A DNA stretch of 64,000 bases, taken from contig NZ_JAELVS010000001.1 of assembly GCF_016427555.1 (NCBI RefSeq), positions 1 through 64,000 of the forward strand, written 5' to 3'. Source of the DNA: Marinobacter litoralis (GTDB taxonomy: Bacteria; Pseudomonadota; Gammaproteobacteria; Pseudomonadales; Oleiphilaceae). A model generated the notes under the pieces. The model searched no databases. It was given only the letters and a program-made list of their open reading frames with translations, and was not told where the DNA came from. Numbering within the stretch: the stretch's first letter is position 1; the number at the start of each line of letters is the position of its first letter. A program made the translations under genes and the position numbers. This document shows, piece after piece, positions 1 through 9,182 of the stretch.

Positions 1-77
1 TTTTCTTCAACACTTTCAAGCAGTTATCACTTCGTTGCTGGCCGTGTTTAGTGGCTAGCCCCTCAAGCGAGATGCGC

Positions 78-105
78 ATTCTACAGACATCACTGAGGGT
101 GTCAA
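78..105 (-). promoter_or_regulatory. Probable rRNA operon P1-type promoter reading out of the left edge
   Basis: On the minus strand there is a perfect -35 TTGACA (100-105), a 16-bp spacer and a -10 TAGAAT (78-83), followed by a G+C-rich discriminator GCGCATC. Directly upstream lies an A/T-rich stretch (about 107-135) suitable as an UP element. A 16-bp spacer, GC-rich discriminator and UP element are typical of growth-rate-controlled rrn P1 promoters. In Pseudomonas tyrS lies just upstream of a 16S rRNA gene in this orientation. The 16S gene itself is not in the window, so that identity is inferred. Confidence 0.7.
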
Positions 106-106
106 C

Positions 107-135
107 GACCAATTTGAAAAAAGTTCAAATTGGTC
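107..135. other. 12-bp inverted repeat between tyrS and the rrn-type promoter
   Basis: GACCAATTTGAA (107-118) and TTCAAATTGGTC (124-135) are perfect reverse complements around a short A-rich loop. On the minus strand this lies just after the tyrS stop codon, so it may form a 3' hairpin for tyrS. No U-run follows it, so it is not a classic intrinsic terminator. The same A/T-rich bases sit where an UP element for the downstream promoter would be. Confidence 0.55.
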
Positions 136-148
136 TTCCGGAAGCAGA

Positions 149-1351
149 TTACGCGGTCACCACCACCCGGGCGATCTTCTTCTTACCTGCCTGGATAACG
201 CAGTCATCACCTTCAACGAACGTGCGATCACCTTCAAACTTCTGGCCATCCAGATAGACCGCGCCGCGCCCCAGCACATCACGAGCCGCCGCACCATTCT
301 TCACCAGACCAGCCAACCGAAGCACTGAAGCCATCGGCATTTCCGCCTGCCCTTCCAGAGACACCTCTACTGTTGGCACATTTTCCGGAATTTCACCCAA
401 GGCGACGCGATTTCCTGCCGACTTATGAGCGGACTTTGCTGCCTCCTCATTATGGAAGCGGGTAATCAGCTCCTCAGCCAGTATCTTTTTATAGTCTTGA
501 GGGTTCGCACCCGCCTGTACAGCAGCACGGTATTCCTCTACCTCTGCCATAGGACGGAAACTAAGCAATTCAAAATAACGCCACAACAATTCATCGGGCA
601 CGGACAACAGCTTGGTGTACATTTCTCCTGGCGAGTCGTTCACACCCACATAGTTGCCCAACGACTTGGACATTTTCTGAACACCGTCCAGACCTTCAAG
701 AATCGGAACCGTTATCACCGCCTGCGGCTTCTGGCCATAGTGTTTCTGCAGCACACGACCCATCAGCAGGTTGAACTTCTGATCCGTGCCACCCAACTCA
801 ATATCGGCTTCCAGCGCCACTGAATCGTATCCCTGTATCAAGGGATACAAGAACTCATGAATAGCGATGGACTGCTCGGCACGGAAGCGCTTGGTAAAGT
901 CATCGCGCTCAAGCATCCGGGCAACCGTATACTGCCCCGCCAGCTTGATCATCTCAGAGGCACTTAATTTACCCATCCACTCGGAGTTGAACACCACCCG
1001 AGTTTTAGCCGGATCCAGAATCTTGAAGACCTGCTCCTTATACGTGATGGCGTTTTGCATCACTTGCTCTTCACTAAGCGGAGGACGGGTTGCGCTTTTC
1101 CCGCTGGGGTCGCCGATCATTCCGGTAAAGTCGCCGATCAGAAAGATGACCTCGTGACCGAGATCCTGAAACTGCCGCAGCTTGTTAATAAGAACCGTAT
1201 GACCCAAGTGCAAATCCGGAGCAGTGGGATCAAAACCTGCCTTCACCCTTAAAGGACGATCTTCTTTCAACTTTGCGATCAGATCTTCTTCTGGAATCAG
1301 CTCATCTATTCCGCGCTTAATGATGGCTAATGCTTCATCTAGTGATGCCAT
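149..1351 (-). CDS. tyrS: Tyrosyl-tRNA synthetase
   Basis: Class I aminoacyl-tRNA synthetase that charges tRNA(Tyr) in the cytoplasm. The 400-residue protein has the HIGH-type motif HLGH (about residue 47), the family segment [14 protein letters not shown], and the KMSKS motif in [12 protein letters not shown] near residue 228. The C-terminal third looks like an S4-type RNA-binding domain ([24 protein letters not shown]). The length fits the bacterial TyrRS subtype found in Pseudomonas. It is transcribed toward a probable rRNA promoter and divergently from the M23 peptidase gene. Confidence 0.96.
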   Translation of the reverse strand: MASLDEALAIIKRGIDELIPEEDLIAKLKEDRPLRVKAGFDPTAPDLHLGHTVLINKLRQFQDLGHEVIFLIGDFTGMIGDPSGKSATRPPLSEEQVMQNAITYKEQVFKILDPAKTRVVFNSEWMGKLSASEMIKLAGQYTVARMLERDDFTKRFRAEQSIAIHEFLYPLIQGYDSVALEADIELGGTDQKFNLLMGRVLQKHYGQKPQAVITVPILEGLDGVQKMSKSLGNYVGVNDSPGEMYTKLLSVPDELLWRYFELLSFRPMAEVEEYRAAVQAGANPQDYKKILAEELITRFHNEEAAKSAHKSAGNRVALGEIPENVPTVEVSLEGQAEMPMASVLRLAGLVKNGAAARDVLGRGAVYLDGQKFEGDRTFVEGDDCVIQAGKKKIARVVVTA

Positions 1352-1654
1352 GAACCTAGTTTCCCCAGCGTTGACTGCAAAACGGTAATAGCACCCGGTT
1401 ACACAGCTCTACAAAAAGAATGCTGCGGTTAACAGGCGCTACTTGGTAAAGTGTGCATGATCAGTTTTTGACCAAACCCCACATAACAGGGGCGGCATTA
1501 TATCAGTGGCCGCGCATTTTGTACGCCCGCCCTAAGCGGCAACCGTAATGTTCGCCACTGTCCTGATGCTTTTATATGCGGTAATCTGTTGGTCTATACT
1601 TGGTCAGGCGCTTTAATTAGCCGACACAACTACCCGGAATTTCGATCATAATGG
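1352..1654. other. Divergent intergenic region between tyrS and the M23 peptidase gene
   Basis: No gene is seen here. On the minus strand a perfect -10 TATAAT (plus-strand ATTATA at 1497-1502) could serve tyrS, giving a leader of roughly 140 nt, but the matching -35 is weak. On the plus strand TATACT near 1594 could be a -10 for the peptidase gene, also with a poor -35. No riboswitch or hairpin family was recognised. Confidence 0.4.
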
Positions 1655-3070
1655 GTGAGCACCGTGCTTAAAACTTTCCCCAAATCACATTTAACGCTCG
1701 CCGCAGCAGCTACGGTTGTTGTTACAGCAGCCATTCTTATGAGCCCCAGCTCCGACGTTGAAGCAAAGCGCATGTCCTACCCGGTTGACCTGAACCAGGG
1801 CACGGTTTCCGGCGCTGGCGCCCCTGTTGCTGCCTCATCAGCAGACCAGAACGTTATCGAACAGGCTCCCGAAACCTCCCATTCGGACAATGCCGTTGAG
1901 CAGGCTCTTGCCGCCACCCAAGCTCCGCCTGCAACGATCGCCGCCCCGGAAGCACCGAACATTCAGTGGCAGGAATTTCGCATTAAGTCCGGTGACACCC
2001 TGTCGTCGCTGTTCAAGAAAGCGGGCTTCAATGACGGCGTTATGCTGTCGGTTATTCACGGTGAGGGCGAGGCCGACAAACTCCAACGCCTCTATGCCGG
2101 CGAAGACATTCGGTTTGGACTTAATGACGAAGGCGACTTGGTAGCCATTGAACTGCAACGCAGCCGCCTGGAGTCTCTCAAAATCGAAAAAACGGAAAGC
2201 GGTTACACTGGCGAAACCGAAGTTCGGGAACCCGAGATCCGCCCGGCATTTGCGGCAGGTGCCATAGATGGTTCTCTCTATCTAGCCGCACGGGAAGCGG
2301 GTATGGATGACCGCCTCACCATGGAGCTGGCCGGCATCTTCGGTTGGGACATCGATTTTGTGTACGACGTGCGCAAAGGCGACCGCTTCGAAGTGGTTTA
2401 TGAGCAGCTTTACATCGACGGTGAAGAATTCAGCACCGGCCGTATTCTGTCCGCAAAATTCACTAACCGTGGCGAAGAGAACATAGCTCTTCTGTACACC
2501 GACTCGAACGGCGAAAGTGACTACTACACCCCTGAAGGGCAGAGCATGCGTAAGGCGTTCTTGCGCGTTCCGATTAATGCCCGGGTTTCGTCACCATTTA
2601 ATCTGCAGCGCCGCCATCCGGTGCTGGATATCGTTCGCCCACACGAAGGCACCGACTACGCAGCACCTCCAGGCACCCCGATCAAAGCTGCGGGCAACGG
2701 CCGGGTCAAGTTTGCCGGCTGGAAAGGTGGCTACGGCCGCACCGTGGTTCTCCAGCATGGCGACAACATCAGCACGCTTTACGCCCATATGAGCCGCCTC
2801 GGCAAAGGCATCAAAAATGGCACTCGCGTCAAGCAAGGACAGACCATCGGCCACGTGGGCTCGTCTGGCATGGTTACCGGCCCCCACCTGCACTACGAAT
2901 TCCGGGTGAACGGTGTGGCGAAAAACTCTCGCACGATCAAGCTGCCGGATGCACAGCCCATTCCAAAATCTGAAATGGCACGCTTCAAGCGAGTGACCAG
3001 CCAAAGCCTGGCGCAACTCAACGTTTTCCTCGAGAGCCAAAATCAGCTGGCTCTTGCGACGGACAACTAA
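1655..3070 (+). CDS. M23 family peptidoglycan endopeptidase (MepM/OapA-like)
   Basis: Predicted periplasmic peptidoglycan DD-endopeptidase, anchored by an N-terminal hydrophobic segment (about residues 13-30). A Pro/Ala-rich linker follows, then a LysM/OapA-like motif (IKSGDTLSSLFKKAG, near residue 110). The C-terminal lytic M23 domain carries H330 and D334 (HEGTD) and H411-L-H413 (GPHLHYEF), the usual zinc ligands. The protein has 471 residues. The start is GTG; the ATG 4 bases upstream is out of frame. The stop is followed after 2 bases by anmK, so the two are probably cotranscribed and link wall cleavage to recycling of wall sugars. Pseudomonas has the same order. Confidence 0.9.
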   Translation: MSTVLKTFPKSHLTLAAAATVVVTAAILMSPSSDVEAKRMSYPVDLNQGTVSGAGAPVAASSADQNVIEQAPETSHSDNAVEQALAATQAPPATIAAPEAPNIQWQEFRIKSGDTLSSLFKKAGFNDGVMLSVIHGEGEADKLQRLYAGEDIRFGLNDEGDLVAIELQRSRLESLKIEKTESGYTGETEVREPEIRPAFAAGAIDGSLYLAAREAGMDDRLTMELAGIFGWDIDFVYDVRKGDRFEVVYEQLYIDGEEFSTGRILSAKFTNRGEENIALLYTDSNGESDYYTPEGQSMRKAFLRVPINARVSSPFNLQRRHPVLDIVRPHEGTDYAAPPGTPIKAAGNGRVKFAGWKGGYGRTVVLQHGDNISTLYAHMSRLGKGIKNGTRVKQGQTIGHVGSSGMVTGPHLHYEFRVNGVAKNSRTIKLPDAQPIPKSEMARFKRVTSQSLAQLNVFLESQNQLALATDN

Positions 3071-3072
3071 TA

Positions 3073-4173
3073 ATGAGCTACTGGCTTGGCCTTATGTCAG
3101 GCACCAGCATGGATGCAGTCGATGCGGTGCTGGTGTCTTTCGAATCCCAAAGCCTGACCATCCACGCCACGCACTCTCTCGCCTACCCGGACAGCCTGCG
3201 ACAAAGACTGGTATCAGCCACCAAAGATCACGGCACCCCCGACGAAATGGGTGAGCTGAACACCCTGGTAGGGCAGTACTTTGCCCGTACCGCCTCGGAA
3301 CTGATTGCACAGTCAGGCATAGCGCCCAGCAATATTTCCGGGATTGGCAGCCACGGACAAACAATCCGGCACCAACCCTCCGGCTCGGCTCCTTTTTCTA
3401 TGCAAATAGGCTGCTCAGCCTTTATAGCTGAAGCAACCGGGGTAACCACGGTATCGGATTTTCGCAGCAGAGACATTGCAGCCGGCGGGCAAGGCGCCCC
3501 TTTGGTACCGGCGTTTCACAAATGGCTGTTTGGGTCGCAGGAGCAGGATCGTTGTATTCTGAACCTGGGGGGTATCGCCAATATCACCTGGTTGCCAGCC
3601 GGCAACCGAAAACCCATCGTTGGATTTGACACCGGCCCAGCCAACGCGCTGCTCGATGCCTGGTGCCTGGACCAAACCGGACGCCATTATGACGAAGACG
3701 GGCACTTGGCCAGCGAAGGGACCACCCATCAAGAACTTTTAGCCAGCATGCTGTCGGATGCGTATTTCAGCAAAGCGGCTCCGAAGAGCACCGGCAAAGA
3801 ACGTTTTAACCTCGACTGGATTCGCACCCACATCAAACGCTTTCCAGATCTGACTCCGGAAGACATTCAGCGCACGCTTCTACAATTGACGGTTACAACC
3901 ATCCTGCAACAACTGCCGCAAGAAACGGCGAACATGGCCGTCTACGCCTGTGGCGGCGGGACGTTCAACACCTTGCTGATGAACGAATTGAGAATGGGGC
4001 TTGGATCGGTAGCACTGGCGACGACCGCAGAGCTTGGCCTGGATTCACAATGGGTGGAACCGGTAGCGTTCGCCTGGCTTGCACGGCAGACCTTGCAAGG
4101 CCTGCCAGGCAATATACCGGAAGTAACCGGCGCATCGGGAGAGAGAATACTCGGGGCAATTTACCCCGCTTGA
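3073..4173 (+). CDS. anmK: Anhydro-N-acetylmuramic acid kinase
   Basis: Phosphorylates and hydrolyses 1,6-anhydro-MurNAc to MurNAc-6-phosphate in cytoplasmic cell-wall recycling. The 366-residue protein opens with the family signature GLMSGTSMDAVDAVL (ATP/phosphate binding). It also has the conserved segments GSHGQT, VSDFRSRDIAAGGQGAPLVP and NLGGIANITWL, and the late CGGG and TAELGLDSQWVEPVAFAWLA segments. The length matches the family. It starts 2 bp after the M23 peptidase stop and converges with erpA. Confidence 0.96.
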   Translation: MSYWLGLMSGTSMDAVDAVLVSFESQSLTIHATHSLAYPDSLRQRLVSATKDHGTPDEMGELNTLVGQYFARTASELIAQSGIAPSNISGIGSHGQTIRHQPSGSAPFSMQIGCSAFIAEATGVTTVSDFRSRDIAAGGQGAPLVPAFHKWLFGSQEQDRCILNLGGIANITWLPAGNRKPIVGFDTGPANALLDAWCLDQTGRHYDEDGHLASEGTTHQELLASMLSDAYFSKAAPKSTGKERFNLDWIRTHIKRFPDLTPEDIQRTLLQLTVTTILQQLPQETANMAVYACGGGTFNTLLMNELRMGLGSVALATTAELGLDSQWVEPVAFAWLARQTLQGLPGNIPEVTGASGERILGAIYPA

Positions 4174-4176
4174 ACG

Positions 4177-4530
4177 TCAGATAGAGAAGGAACTTCCACA
4201 ACCACAGGTTGAGCTGGCATTCGGGTTCTGAACCACAAACTGCGAACCTTGCAGCCCTTCTTCATACACCACGGTTGCGCCTACCAGATACTGATAGCTC
4301 ATTGAATCTACCAGCAGCTTGATGCCATCACGTTCAATGACGGTATCGTCTTCCTCCTGATTCTCATCAAAAGAAAATCCATACTGGAAGCCTGAGCAGC
4401 CACCACCAGTGACGAAAACCCGCAGCTTCAGCTCCGGATTTTCCTCTTCTTCGATCAATTCGCGCACCTTGGCAACGGCACTATCACTGAAAAACAGCGG
4501 TGTGGCCATTTGTTGCTGAACTACACTCAA
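4177..4530 (-). CDS. erpA: Iron-sulfur cluster insertion protein ErpA
   Basis: A-type carrier that delivers Fe-S clusters to apoproteins. The HesB/IscA fold is evident, with the three conserved cysteines in [11 protein letters not shown] and the C-terminal [11 protein letters not shown]. The 117-residue length is typical. The start gives [16 protein letters not shown]; the internal ATG eight codons later is an alternative start. It lies tail to tail with anmK, as in Pseudomonas, only 3 bp apart, so no separate terminator fits between them. Confidence 0.95.
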   Translation of the reverse strand: MSVVQQQMATPLFFSDSAVAKVRELIEEEENPELKLRVFVTGGGCSGFQYGFSFDENQEEDDTVIERDGIKLLVDSMSYQYLVGATVVYEEGLQGSQFVVQNPNASSTCGCGSSFSI

Positions 4531-4592
4531 GGGTTGCCTCCGGCACTAATAGATATTTGCACGATTATGGTATTCCCGACTAAAACAGTCAA

Positions 4593-5036
4593 CTATTCGA
4601 ACTTTCCCTCACTCTCGAACTCTGGTTCGGACGTTTCTGCCCGTTCGTGAGCAAGGAGCCCAGTTGTCTCTGTCTGACGAATTAGGTTGCCGTTCACGGC
4701 GGCCCCCATGGCCATTTCGATCAACTGGTAATAGACACTTCCATTGACACTGGATTTTTCAGCCAGTTCCAAATGACTGGAAGAATGCACATCGCCGTGA
4801 ACCGTCCCGTTAATAATGATGTGCGGCGCGATCACGTCTCCGGTAATTTGCCCTACCTCGGACAGACGGATGACCGCGTCGGTGCCGTCTTCGGCGATCA
4901 CACGGCCCTTGATTTTACCATCCACGTGCAACCCGCCTGAAAAGTGAACATCCCCTTCAATGGTGGTGCGTGCCGAAATCAAAGTGTCAAAACGGTTGGA
5001 CGAACGATGCCGCACCTGTTTTTTCTTATTAAACAT
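4593..5036 (-). CDS. Bactofilin family polymer-forming protein
   Basis: A 147-residue protein with the bactofilin core of right-handed beta-helix repeats (TLISARTTIEGDVHFSGGLHV, GQITGDVIAPHIIINGTVHGDVHSS). The N-terminus is short and basic and the C-terminal tail acidic. Bactofilins polymerise without nucleotides and scaffold cell-shape or wall enzymes at the inner membrane. It lies 1 bp after the stop of the upstream membrane protein gene on the same strand, so it is cotranscribed with it. The M23 peptidase gene nearby fits the frequent bactofilin/M23 association, though that pairing is inferred. Confidence 0.88.
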   Translation of the reverse strand: MFNKKKQVRHRSSNRFDTLISARTTIEGDVHFSGGLHVDGKIKGRVIAEDGTDAVIRLSEVGQITGDVIAPHIIINGTVHGDVHSSSHLELAEKSSVNGSVYYQLIEMAMGAAVNGNLIRQTETTGLLAHERAETSEPEFESEGKFE

Positions 5037-5037
5037 T

Positions 5038-5778
5038 TCAGTTTCCTGTTAATTGTTCCCAGTCAAATGTACTTTCTGCCTGCGCCGCTTTTCGGCCTCC
5101 TGCCTGGGCAACAACCTGAATTTCCAATGGTTCAAACTCTTCCGGCAGACTTAAACTGCCTTCAATATCCTGAAAATAGCGAAACTTGAACTTAACCCCC
5201 AAGTCGTCAATGTCCTCTGACAAATCCCGCAGCGCAATCACCTGCTTTTCACCATCGACCCTGCCGATGACATTAACCGCCACCAATCCGGACACGTAAC
5301 GGTTATTATTTCCGACCTGAGTCAGCACCATTTTAAAGCTGTAGCGGCCTTCACCACGAGTCGGCGAAAGCGTAAAGCTATCCACCTGCAACCCTTTACT
5401 GACTTCCGTCGGTGCCATGATATTGCGGTAAAAGGTCAGATCAGCGTTGAGTTCCGATATCTTCGTTTCCAACTCGACGATCGCATTCCTGGCGTCACGC
5501 AGGGCCTGCTCATCGATGGCCCGGCCTCGCTCCAGATTCACCAGCCTCTGGCGCGCAGAATGGTACTGCTCACGCAGGCCCTCCATTTCATGGACCAGGA
5601 TGTCTGTGGTCTCTTCTGCCGAGGAGAAACGGAAGCCACCCTGCGCCATTCCGGCCATGTATCCTGCGATGGCTGCTACAACCGTGAATCCGAGCAGGAT
5701 CAGCGTTCGGCGCAGCCGATAGCCGCGCCGGTGGCGGATAACAACGTACTCTTCTGAGGGCTTTGGCGTCTCGCTCAC
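5038..5778 (-). CDS. DUF6776-like membrane-anchored coiled-coil protein
   Basis: A 246-residue protein of unknown function. A basic N-terminus (YVVIRHRRGYRLRR) is followed by one transmembrane helix (about residues 28-46). A coiled coil rich in Glu, Arg and Leu spans about 55-115, and a conserved soluble C-terminal domain follows. It resembles the uncharacterised family found between argC and a bactofilin gene in Pseudomonas. An inner-membrane anchor with a periplasmic domain is likely. It is cotranscribed with the bactofilin gene and lies 9 bp downstream of argC, so all three may form one transcript. Confidence 0.7.
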   Translation of the reverse strand: MSETPKPSEEYVVIRHRRGYRLRRTLILLGFTVVAAIAGYMAGMAQGGFRFSSAEETTDILVHEMEGLREQYHSARQRLVNLERGRAIDEQALRDARNAIVELETKISELNADLTFYRNIMAPTEVSKGLQVDSFTLSPTRGEGRYSFKMVLTQVGNNNRYVSGLVAVNVIGRVDGEKQVIALRDLSEDIDDLGVKFKFRYFQDIEGSLSLPEEFEPLEIQVVAQAGGRKAAQAESTFDWEQLTGN

Positions 5779-5787
5779 AAATCCGCC

Positions 5788-6825
5788 TCAGGGCAACATG
5801 GCTGGCGCATTCAGCCCCAGCCGCTCGTCCAACCCAAACATGATGTTCATGTTCTGGACCGCCTGCCCGGCCGCGCCTTTCACCAGGTTATCGATCACGG
5901 ACGTGACAATCACCACATTGCTTTGTTCTTGGCGATGCAGCGCCATACGACAATGGTTCGCCCCGCGCACGCTACGGGTTTCCGGATGACTGCCGAACGG
6001 CATAACGTCCACGAACGGCTCATCCTGATAGCGCTCTTCGAACAGTGCCTGCAGCCGATCGAAATCGGCCGGATCATTGAGTTCGGCATACAGCGTCGCT
6101 TCGATACCACGGATCATCGGCAACAAATGGGGAACAAAGGTCACGCCCACATTCGCTCCGGCGGCTTCGCCCAGACCCTGACGAATCTCTGGTAAATGGC
6201 GGTGGCCCGAAGCACCGTAGGTTTTGAAGCTTTCACCGATCTCACCGTGCAGCATGCCGGCGTTGGCCTGGCGCCCTGCGCCACTGGCGCCCGACTTGGC
6301 ATCCGCAATCAACCGTGATGGATCCACCAGGCCATTTTCAAGCAGCGGTAGAAAGCCGAGCTGAACGGCCGTTGGGTAACACCCGGGATTCGCCACCAGT
6401 TGCGCCTTGCGAATCTCTTCACGAGCCACTTCCGGCAGACCATAAACCGCTTTCTCGGCCCACTCGGGGCTTGCGTGTGGCATCCCGTACCACTTTTCCC
6501 AGACGTCCAGATCTTTCAGACGGAAATCGGCGGAGAGATCCACCACGCGCGTGTCAGCCTTCATCAATTCAGGCACCATGCGGGCCGCCACACCATGAGG
6601 CGTTGCAAAAAACACCAGATCACACTCCGCCAGCTGCGCAGGATCAGGCTCGGAGAAGGCCAAGTCAAAGTGACCTCGCAGGTTAGGGTACATATCCGCT
6701 ACCGGCATACCTGCCTCGGAACGCGAAGTGATGCATTGCACTTCAACCTCGGGATGAACCGCAAGAATCCTCAACAGCTCTACACCTGTGTACCCGGTAC
6801 CACCAACGATGCCTACTTTAATCAC
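5788..6825 (-). CDS. argC: N-acetyl-gamma-glutamyl-phosphate reductase
   Basis: Third step of arginine biosynthesis: NADPH-dependent reduction of N-acetylglutamyl phosphate. The 345-residue protein starts at the GTG at 6825 ([19 protein letters not shown]), which has GGAGAAGA just upstream. The frame stays open to 6927, but the extra 34 residues match nothing in the family. The Rossmann motif GGTGYTG is N-terminal, the catalytic cysteine is in NPGCYPTA and the conserved histidine in SGHRHLPEI. Confidence 0.95.
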   Translation of the reverse strand: MIKVGIVGGTGYTGVELLRILAVHPEVEVQCITSRSEAGMPVADMYPNLRGHFDLAFSEPDPAQLAECDLVFFATPHGVAARMVPELMKADTRVVDLSADFRLKDLDVWEKWYGMPHASPEWAEKAVYGLPEVAREEIRKAQLVANPGCYPTAVQLGFLPLLENGLVDPSRLIADAKSGASGAGRQANAGMLHGEIGESFKTYGASGHRHLPEIRQGLGEAAGANVGVTFVPHLLPMIRGIEATLYAELNDPADFDRLQALFEERYQDEPFVDVMPFGSHPETRSVRGANHCRMALHRQEQSNVVIVTSVIDNLVKGAAGQAVQNMNIMFGLDERLGLNAPAMLP

Positions 6826-6969
6826 TCTCTTCTCCAACGTATTCTGGTCAGAATTTGGCGTTAGTCTAACATGATAAACCAAGGACTTATTGCAGCTTGC
6901 ACACCCAAAGCTACAATGGGGCCCCAATCTTTCTGAACGACTTGTTCGAACAACCGGAACTCAGCCCGC

Positions 6970-8745
6970 ATGCGCAACATCAGGCAACAGGTTACGGAAA
7001 ACCTGATACACGTTTTCCGAGGCAGACTCGCCGGTGTGGATGCCCTTCCTCAGCTGGCAGTCCTTGGTTTGCTTTCCGGCATTGTAACCGGAGCCGTGAT
7101 CCTATTGTTCCGGTTTGCCATTGAATGGCCTCTGGATTACTTCTTCCCCGGCAATGGCTCGGAAAACTTTGAAGATCTGGACATTCTTACCCGGGGCATT
7201 TTACCTCTTGCCGGTGCCGTGGCACTGGGGTTGTTTTTACACAAGCTAAACATTCATGACCGCAAAGTGGGGATTGCCCATGTCATGGAGCGCCTGAATT
7301 ACCATCAGGGGTATATCTCTCTCAAAAGTGCCATCGTTCAGTTCATCGCGGGCGTTACCACAGTAGTCAGCGGTCAGTCCGCGGGCCGAGAGGGGCCCGC
7401 GGTGCATCTTGGCGCAGCCTTCTCGAGTATTCTAGGGCAATGGATGCGGCTGCCCAATAACAGTATCCGGACCTTGGTTGCCTGCGGCTGCGCAGCAGCT
7501 ATCTCGGCGTCATTCAACACCCCGATCTCAGGTGTTATCTTCGCTATGGAAGTGGTGATGATGGAATACACCATCGCCGGCTTTACCCCCATCATCCTGT
7601 CGGCAGTGAGCGCCGCCATCGTCACCCAAGTGGTCTACGGTACCGAACCGGCCTTTAGCGTTCCGGCGCTGACCATGAATTCCTTGCTGGAAATCCCCTG
7701 GATACTGGCCATAGCGGTGATCATCGGCATTGCAGCCGCCGGCTTCATCCACTTGGTGGACAGCCTCGGACGTTATCATCATCGTCCGGTGTTTTTGCGC
7801 ATATTCGTGGCCGGCCTTTTGATGGTTCCGTTTGCTATCTTCGTGCCCGAAACCATGGGCATTGGCTACGACACCGTTGGCCACACAATCAACGGAGTAC
7901 TCGGCTTCTGGTTATTGTTAGGGGTCGGCTGTGCCAAGCTGCTGATCACTGGCACCTCTATCGGCCTTGGCATGCCAAGCGGAGTGATCGGTCCCACGTT
8001 GTTTATTGGTGCAACTCTGGGCGGCGCCATGGGGCTGATCGGTGCGGCCTTTGCCCCGGACATCGCATCGTCTGTCGGCTTTTACGCGATGCTCGGCATG
8101 GGCGCCATGATGGGAGCGGTATTGCAGGCTCCTTTAGCGGCCTTGATGGCTCTACTGGAACTCACTCATAACCCCAACATCATTCTGCCGGGCATGCTGA
8201 TTATTACCACCGCGACCCTGATCACGAGCGAAGCGTTCGGCAAGAAGTCATTATTCATCACCGTTTTGAAAAGCCAAGGGCTCAGCTACCAGAACTCACC
8301 GGTCGCACAAGCGTTGAGGCGTGTATCCGTTGGCGCCATCATGGATCGGAACATTCTACGCACTGAACGCCAGCTCACCCTCGAGGAAGCACGCGAAGCG
8401 CTTTCTTCACAACCGAAGTGGTTATTGGTGGATGGCAATAGCGGCCCCACCTCATTGCTACCTGCCGTTGACCTGGCTCGATACCTTGAGGAGCTAAACG
8501 AGGTAAACTCCGAAGATGCATCCGAACCGCCCGAGAGCCTGGATTTAATGCAAATCCCGGCCAACCGGCGAGACGTTGCGCCCGTGCAGTATCAAGCCAC
8601 GCTGGAGCAAGCCCTCAACGAATTTGACCAAACCAAGGCAGAAGCGCTCTACGTGCAGCGCCATGTCGCCCCAATGATCCAACGGATTTATGGCGTTGTG
8701 CTGCCATCCGATATCGAAAGTTATTACCAATACCGCCGGAGCTGA
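6970..8745 (+). CDS. CLC-family chloride channel or H+/Cl- antiporter with C-terminal CBS region
   Basis: A 591-residue inner-membrane protein. Hydrophobic helices fill residues 30-440 and carry the CLC signature GREGP, with the gating glutamate at E141. The later selectivity-region motif reads GMPSGVIGP. The C-terminal 130 residues (VGAIMDRNILRTERQLTLEEA onward) resemble CBS domains, which bind adenine nucleotides in other CLC proteins. The gating glutamate suggests a Cl-/H+ exchanger, but sequence alone does not separate channel from exchanger. It lies 3 bp before hemJ, suggesting cotranscription. Confidence 0.9.
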   Translation: MRNIRQQVTENLIHVFRGRLAGVDALPQLAVLGLLSGIVTGAVILLFRFAIEWPLDYFFPGNGSENFEDLDILTRGILPLAGAVALGLFLHKLNIHDRKVGIAHVMERLNYHQGYISLKSAIVQFIAGVTTVVSGQSAGREGPAVHLGAAFSSILGQWMRLPNNSIRTLVACGCAAAISASFNTPISGVIFAMEVVMMEYTIAGFTPIILSAVSAAIVTQVVYGTEPAFSVPALTMNSLLEIPWILAIAVIIGIAAAGFIHLVDSLGRYHHRPVFLRIFVAGLLMVPFAIFVPETMGIGYDTVGHTINGVLGFWLLLGVGCAKLLITGTSIGLGMPSGVIGPTLFIGATLGGAMGLIGAAFAPDIASSVGFYAMLGMGAMMGAVLQAPLAALMALLELTHNPNIILPGMLIITTATLITSEAFGKKSLFITVLKSQGLSYQNSPVAQALRRVSVGAIMDRNILRTERQLTLEEAREALSSQPKWLLVDGNSGPTSLLPAVDLARYLEELNEVNSEDASEPPESLDLMQIPANRRDVAPVQYQATLEQALNEFDQTKAEALYVQRHVAPMIQRIYGVVLPSDIESYYQYRRS

Positions 8746-8748
8746 CAC

Positions 8749-9171
8749 ATGCTATGGGTTAAAGCGTTTCATATCATTTCACTGGTGTGCTGGTTTGCCG
8801 GCATTTTCTACTTACCCCGCCTGTTTGTTTACCACGCTGCGTGCGAAGACAAACCGGGGCAAGAACGCTTCAAGATCATGGAGCGCAAACTGTACCGTGG
8901 CATCACCACGCCTTCGATGATAGCGACCGTCATCTTTGGTGTGTGGCTGCTCAGCTACAACGTGTCGGGCTACTTCAGCCAGGGCTGGTTGCACGCCAAA
9001 CTGTTGCTGGTCGCCCTGTTGATCGTGTACCACTTTTACTGCGGCCACTTGGTAAAAGTATTTCGAGACGACAACAATACCCGCAGCCACGTGTTCTACC
9101 GCTGGTTCAACGAACTGCCGGTGTTCATACTGATCGCCGTTGTCATTCTTGCTGTTGTTAAGCCTTTTTAA
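8749..9171 (+). CDS. hemJ: Protoporphyrinogen IX oxidase HemJ
   Basis: A 140-residue, four-helix inner-membrane protein matching HemJ, which oxidises protoporphyrinogen IX to protoporphyrin IX late in haem synthesis. The N-terminus LWVKAFHIISLVCWFAGIFYLPRLFVYH has the family's conserved histidine (H8) and the FYLPRLFVYH segment. GWLHAKLLL and YHFYCGH follow. Another haem gene, hemL, lies downstream in the same direction beyond thiD and thiE, so haem and thiamine synthesis may share a transcript. Confidence 0.92.
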   Translation: MLWVKAFHIISLVCWFAGIFYLPRLFVYHAACEDKPGQERFKIMERKLYRGITTPSMIATVIFGVWLLSYNVSGYFSQGWLHAKLLLVALLIVYHFYCGHLVKVFRDDNNTRSHVFYRWFNELPVFILIAVVILAVVKPF

Positions 9172-9182
9172 GGAGGTTCATC

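Noticed and set aside
1..70. Part of a 16S rRNA gene
   Set aside because: The bases are an rrn-like leader after a promoter; no conserved 16S 5' sequence is reached.
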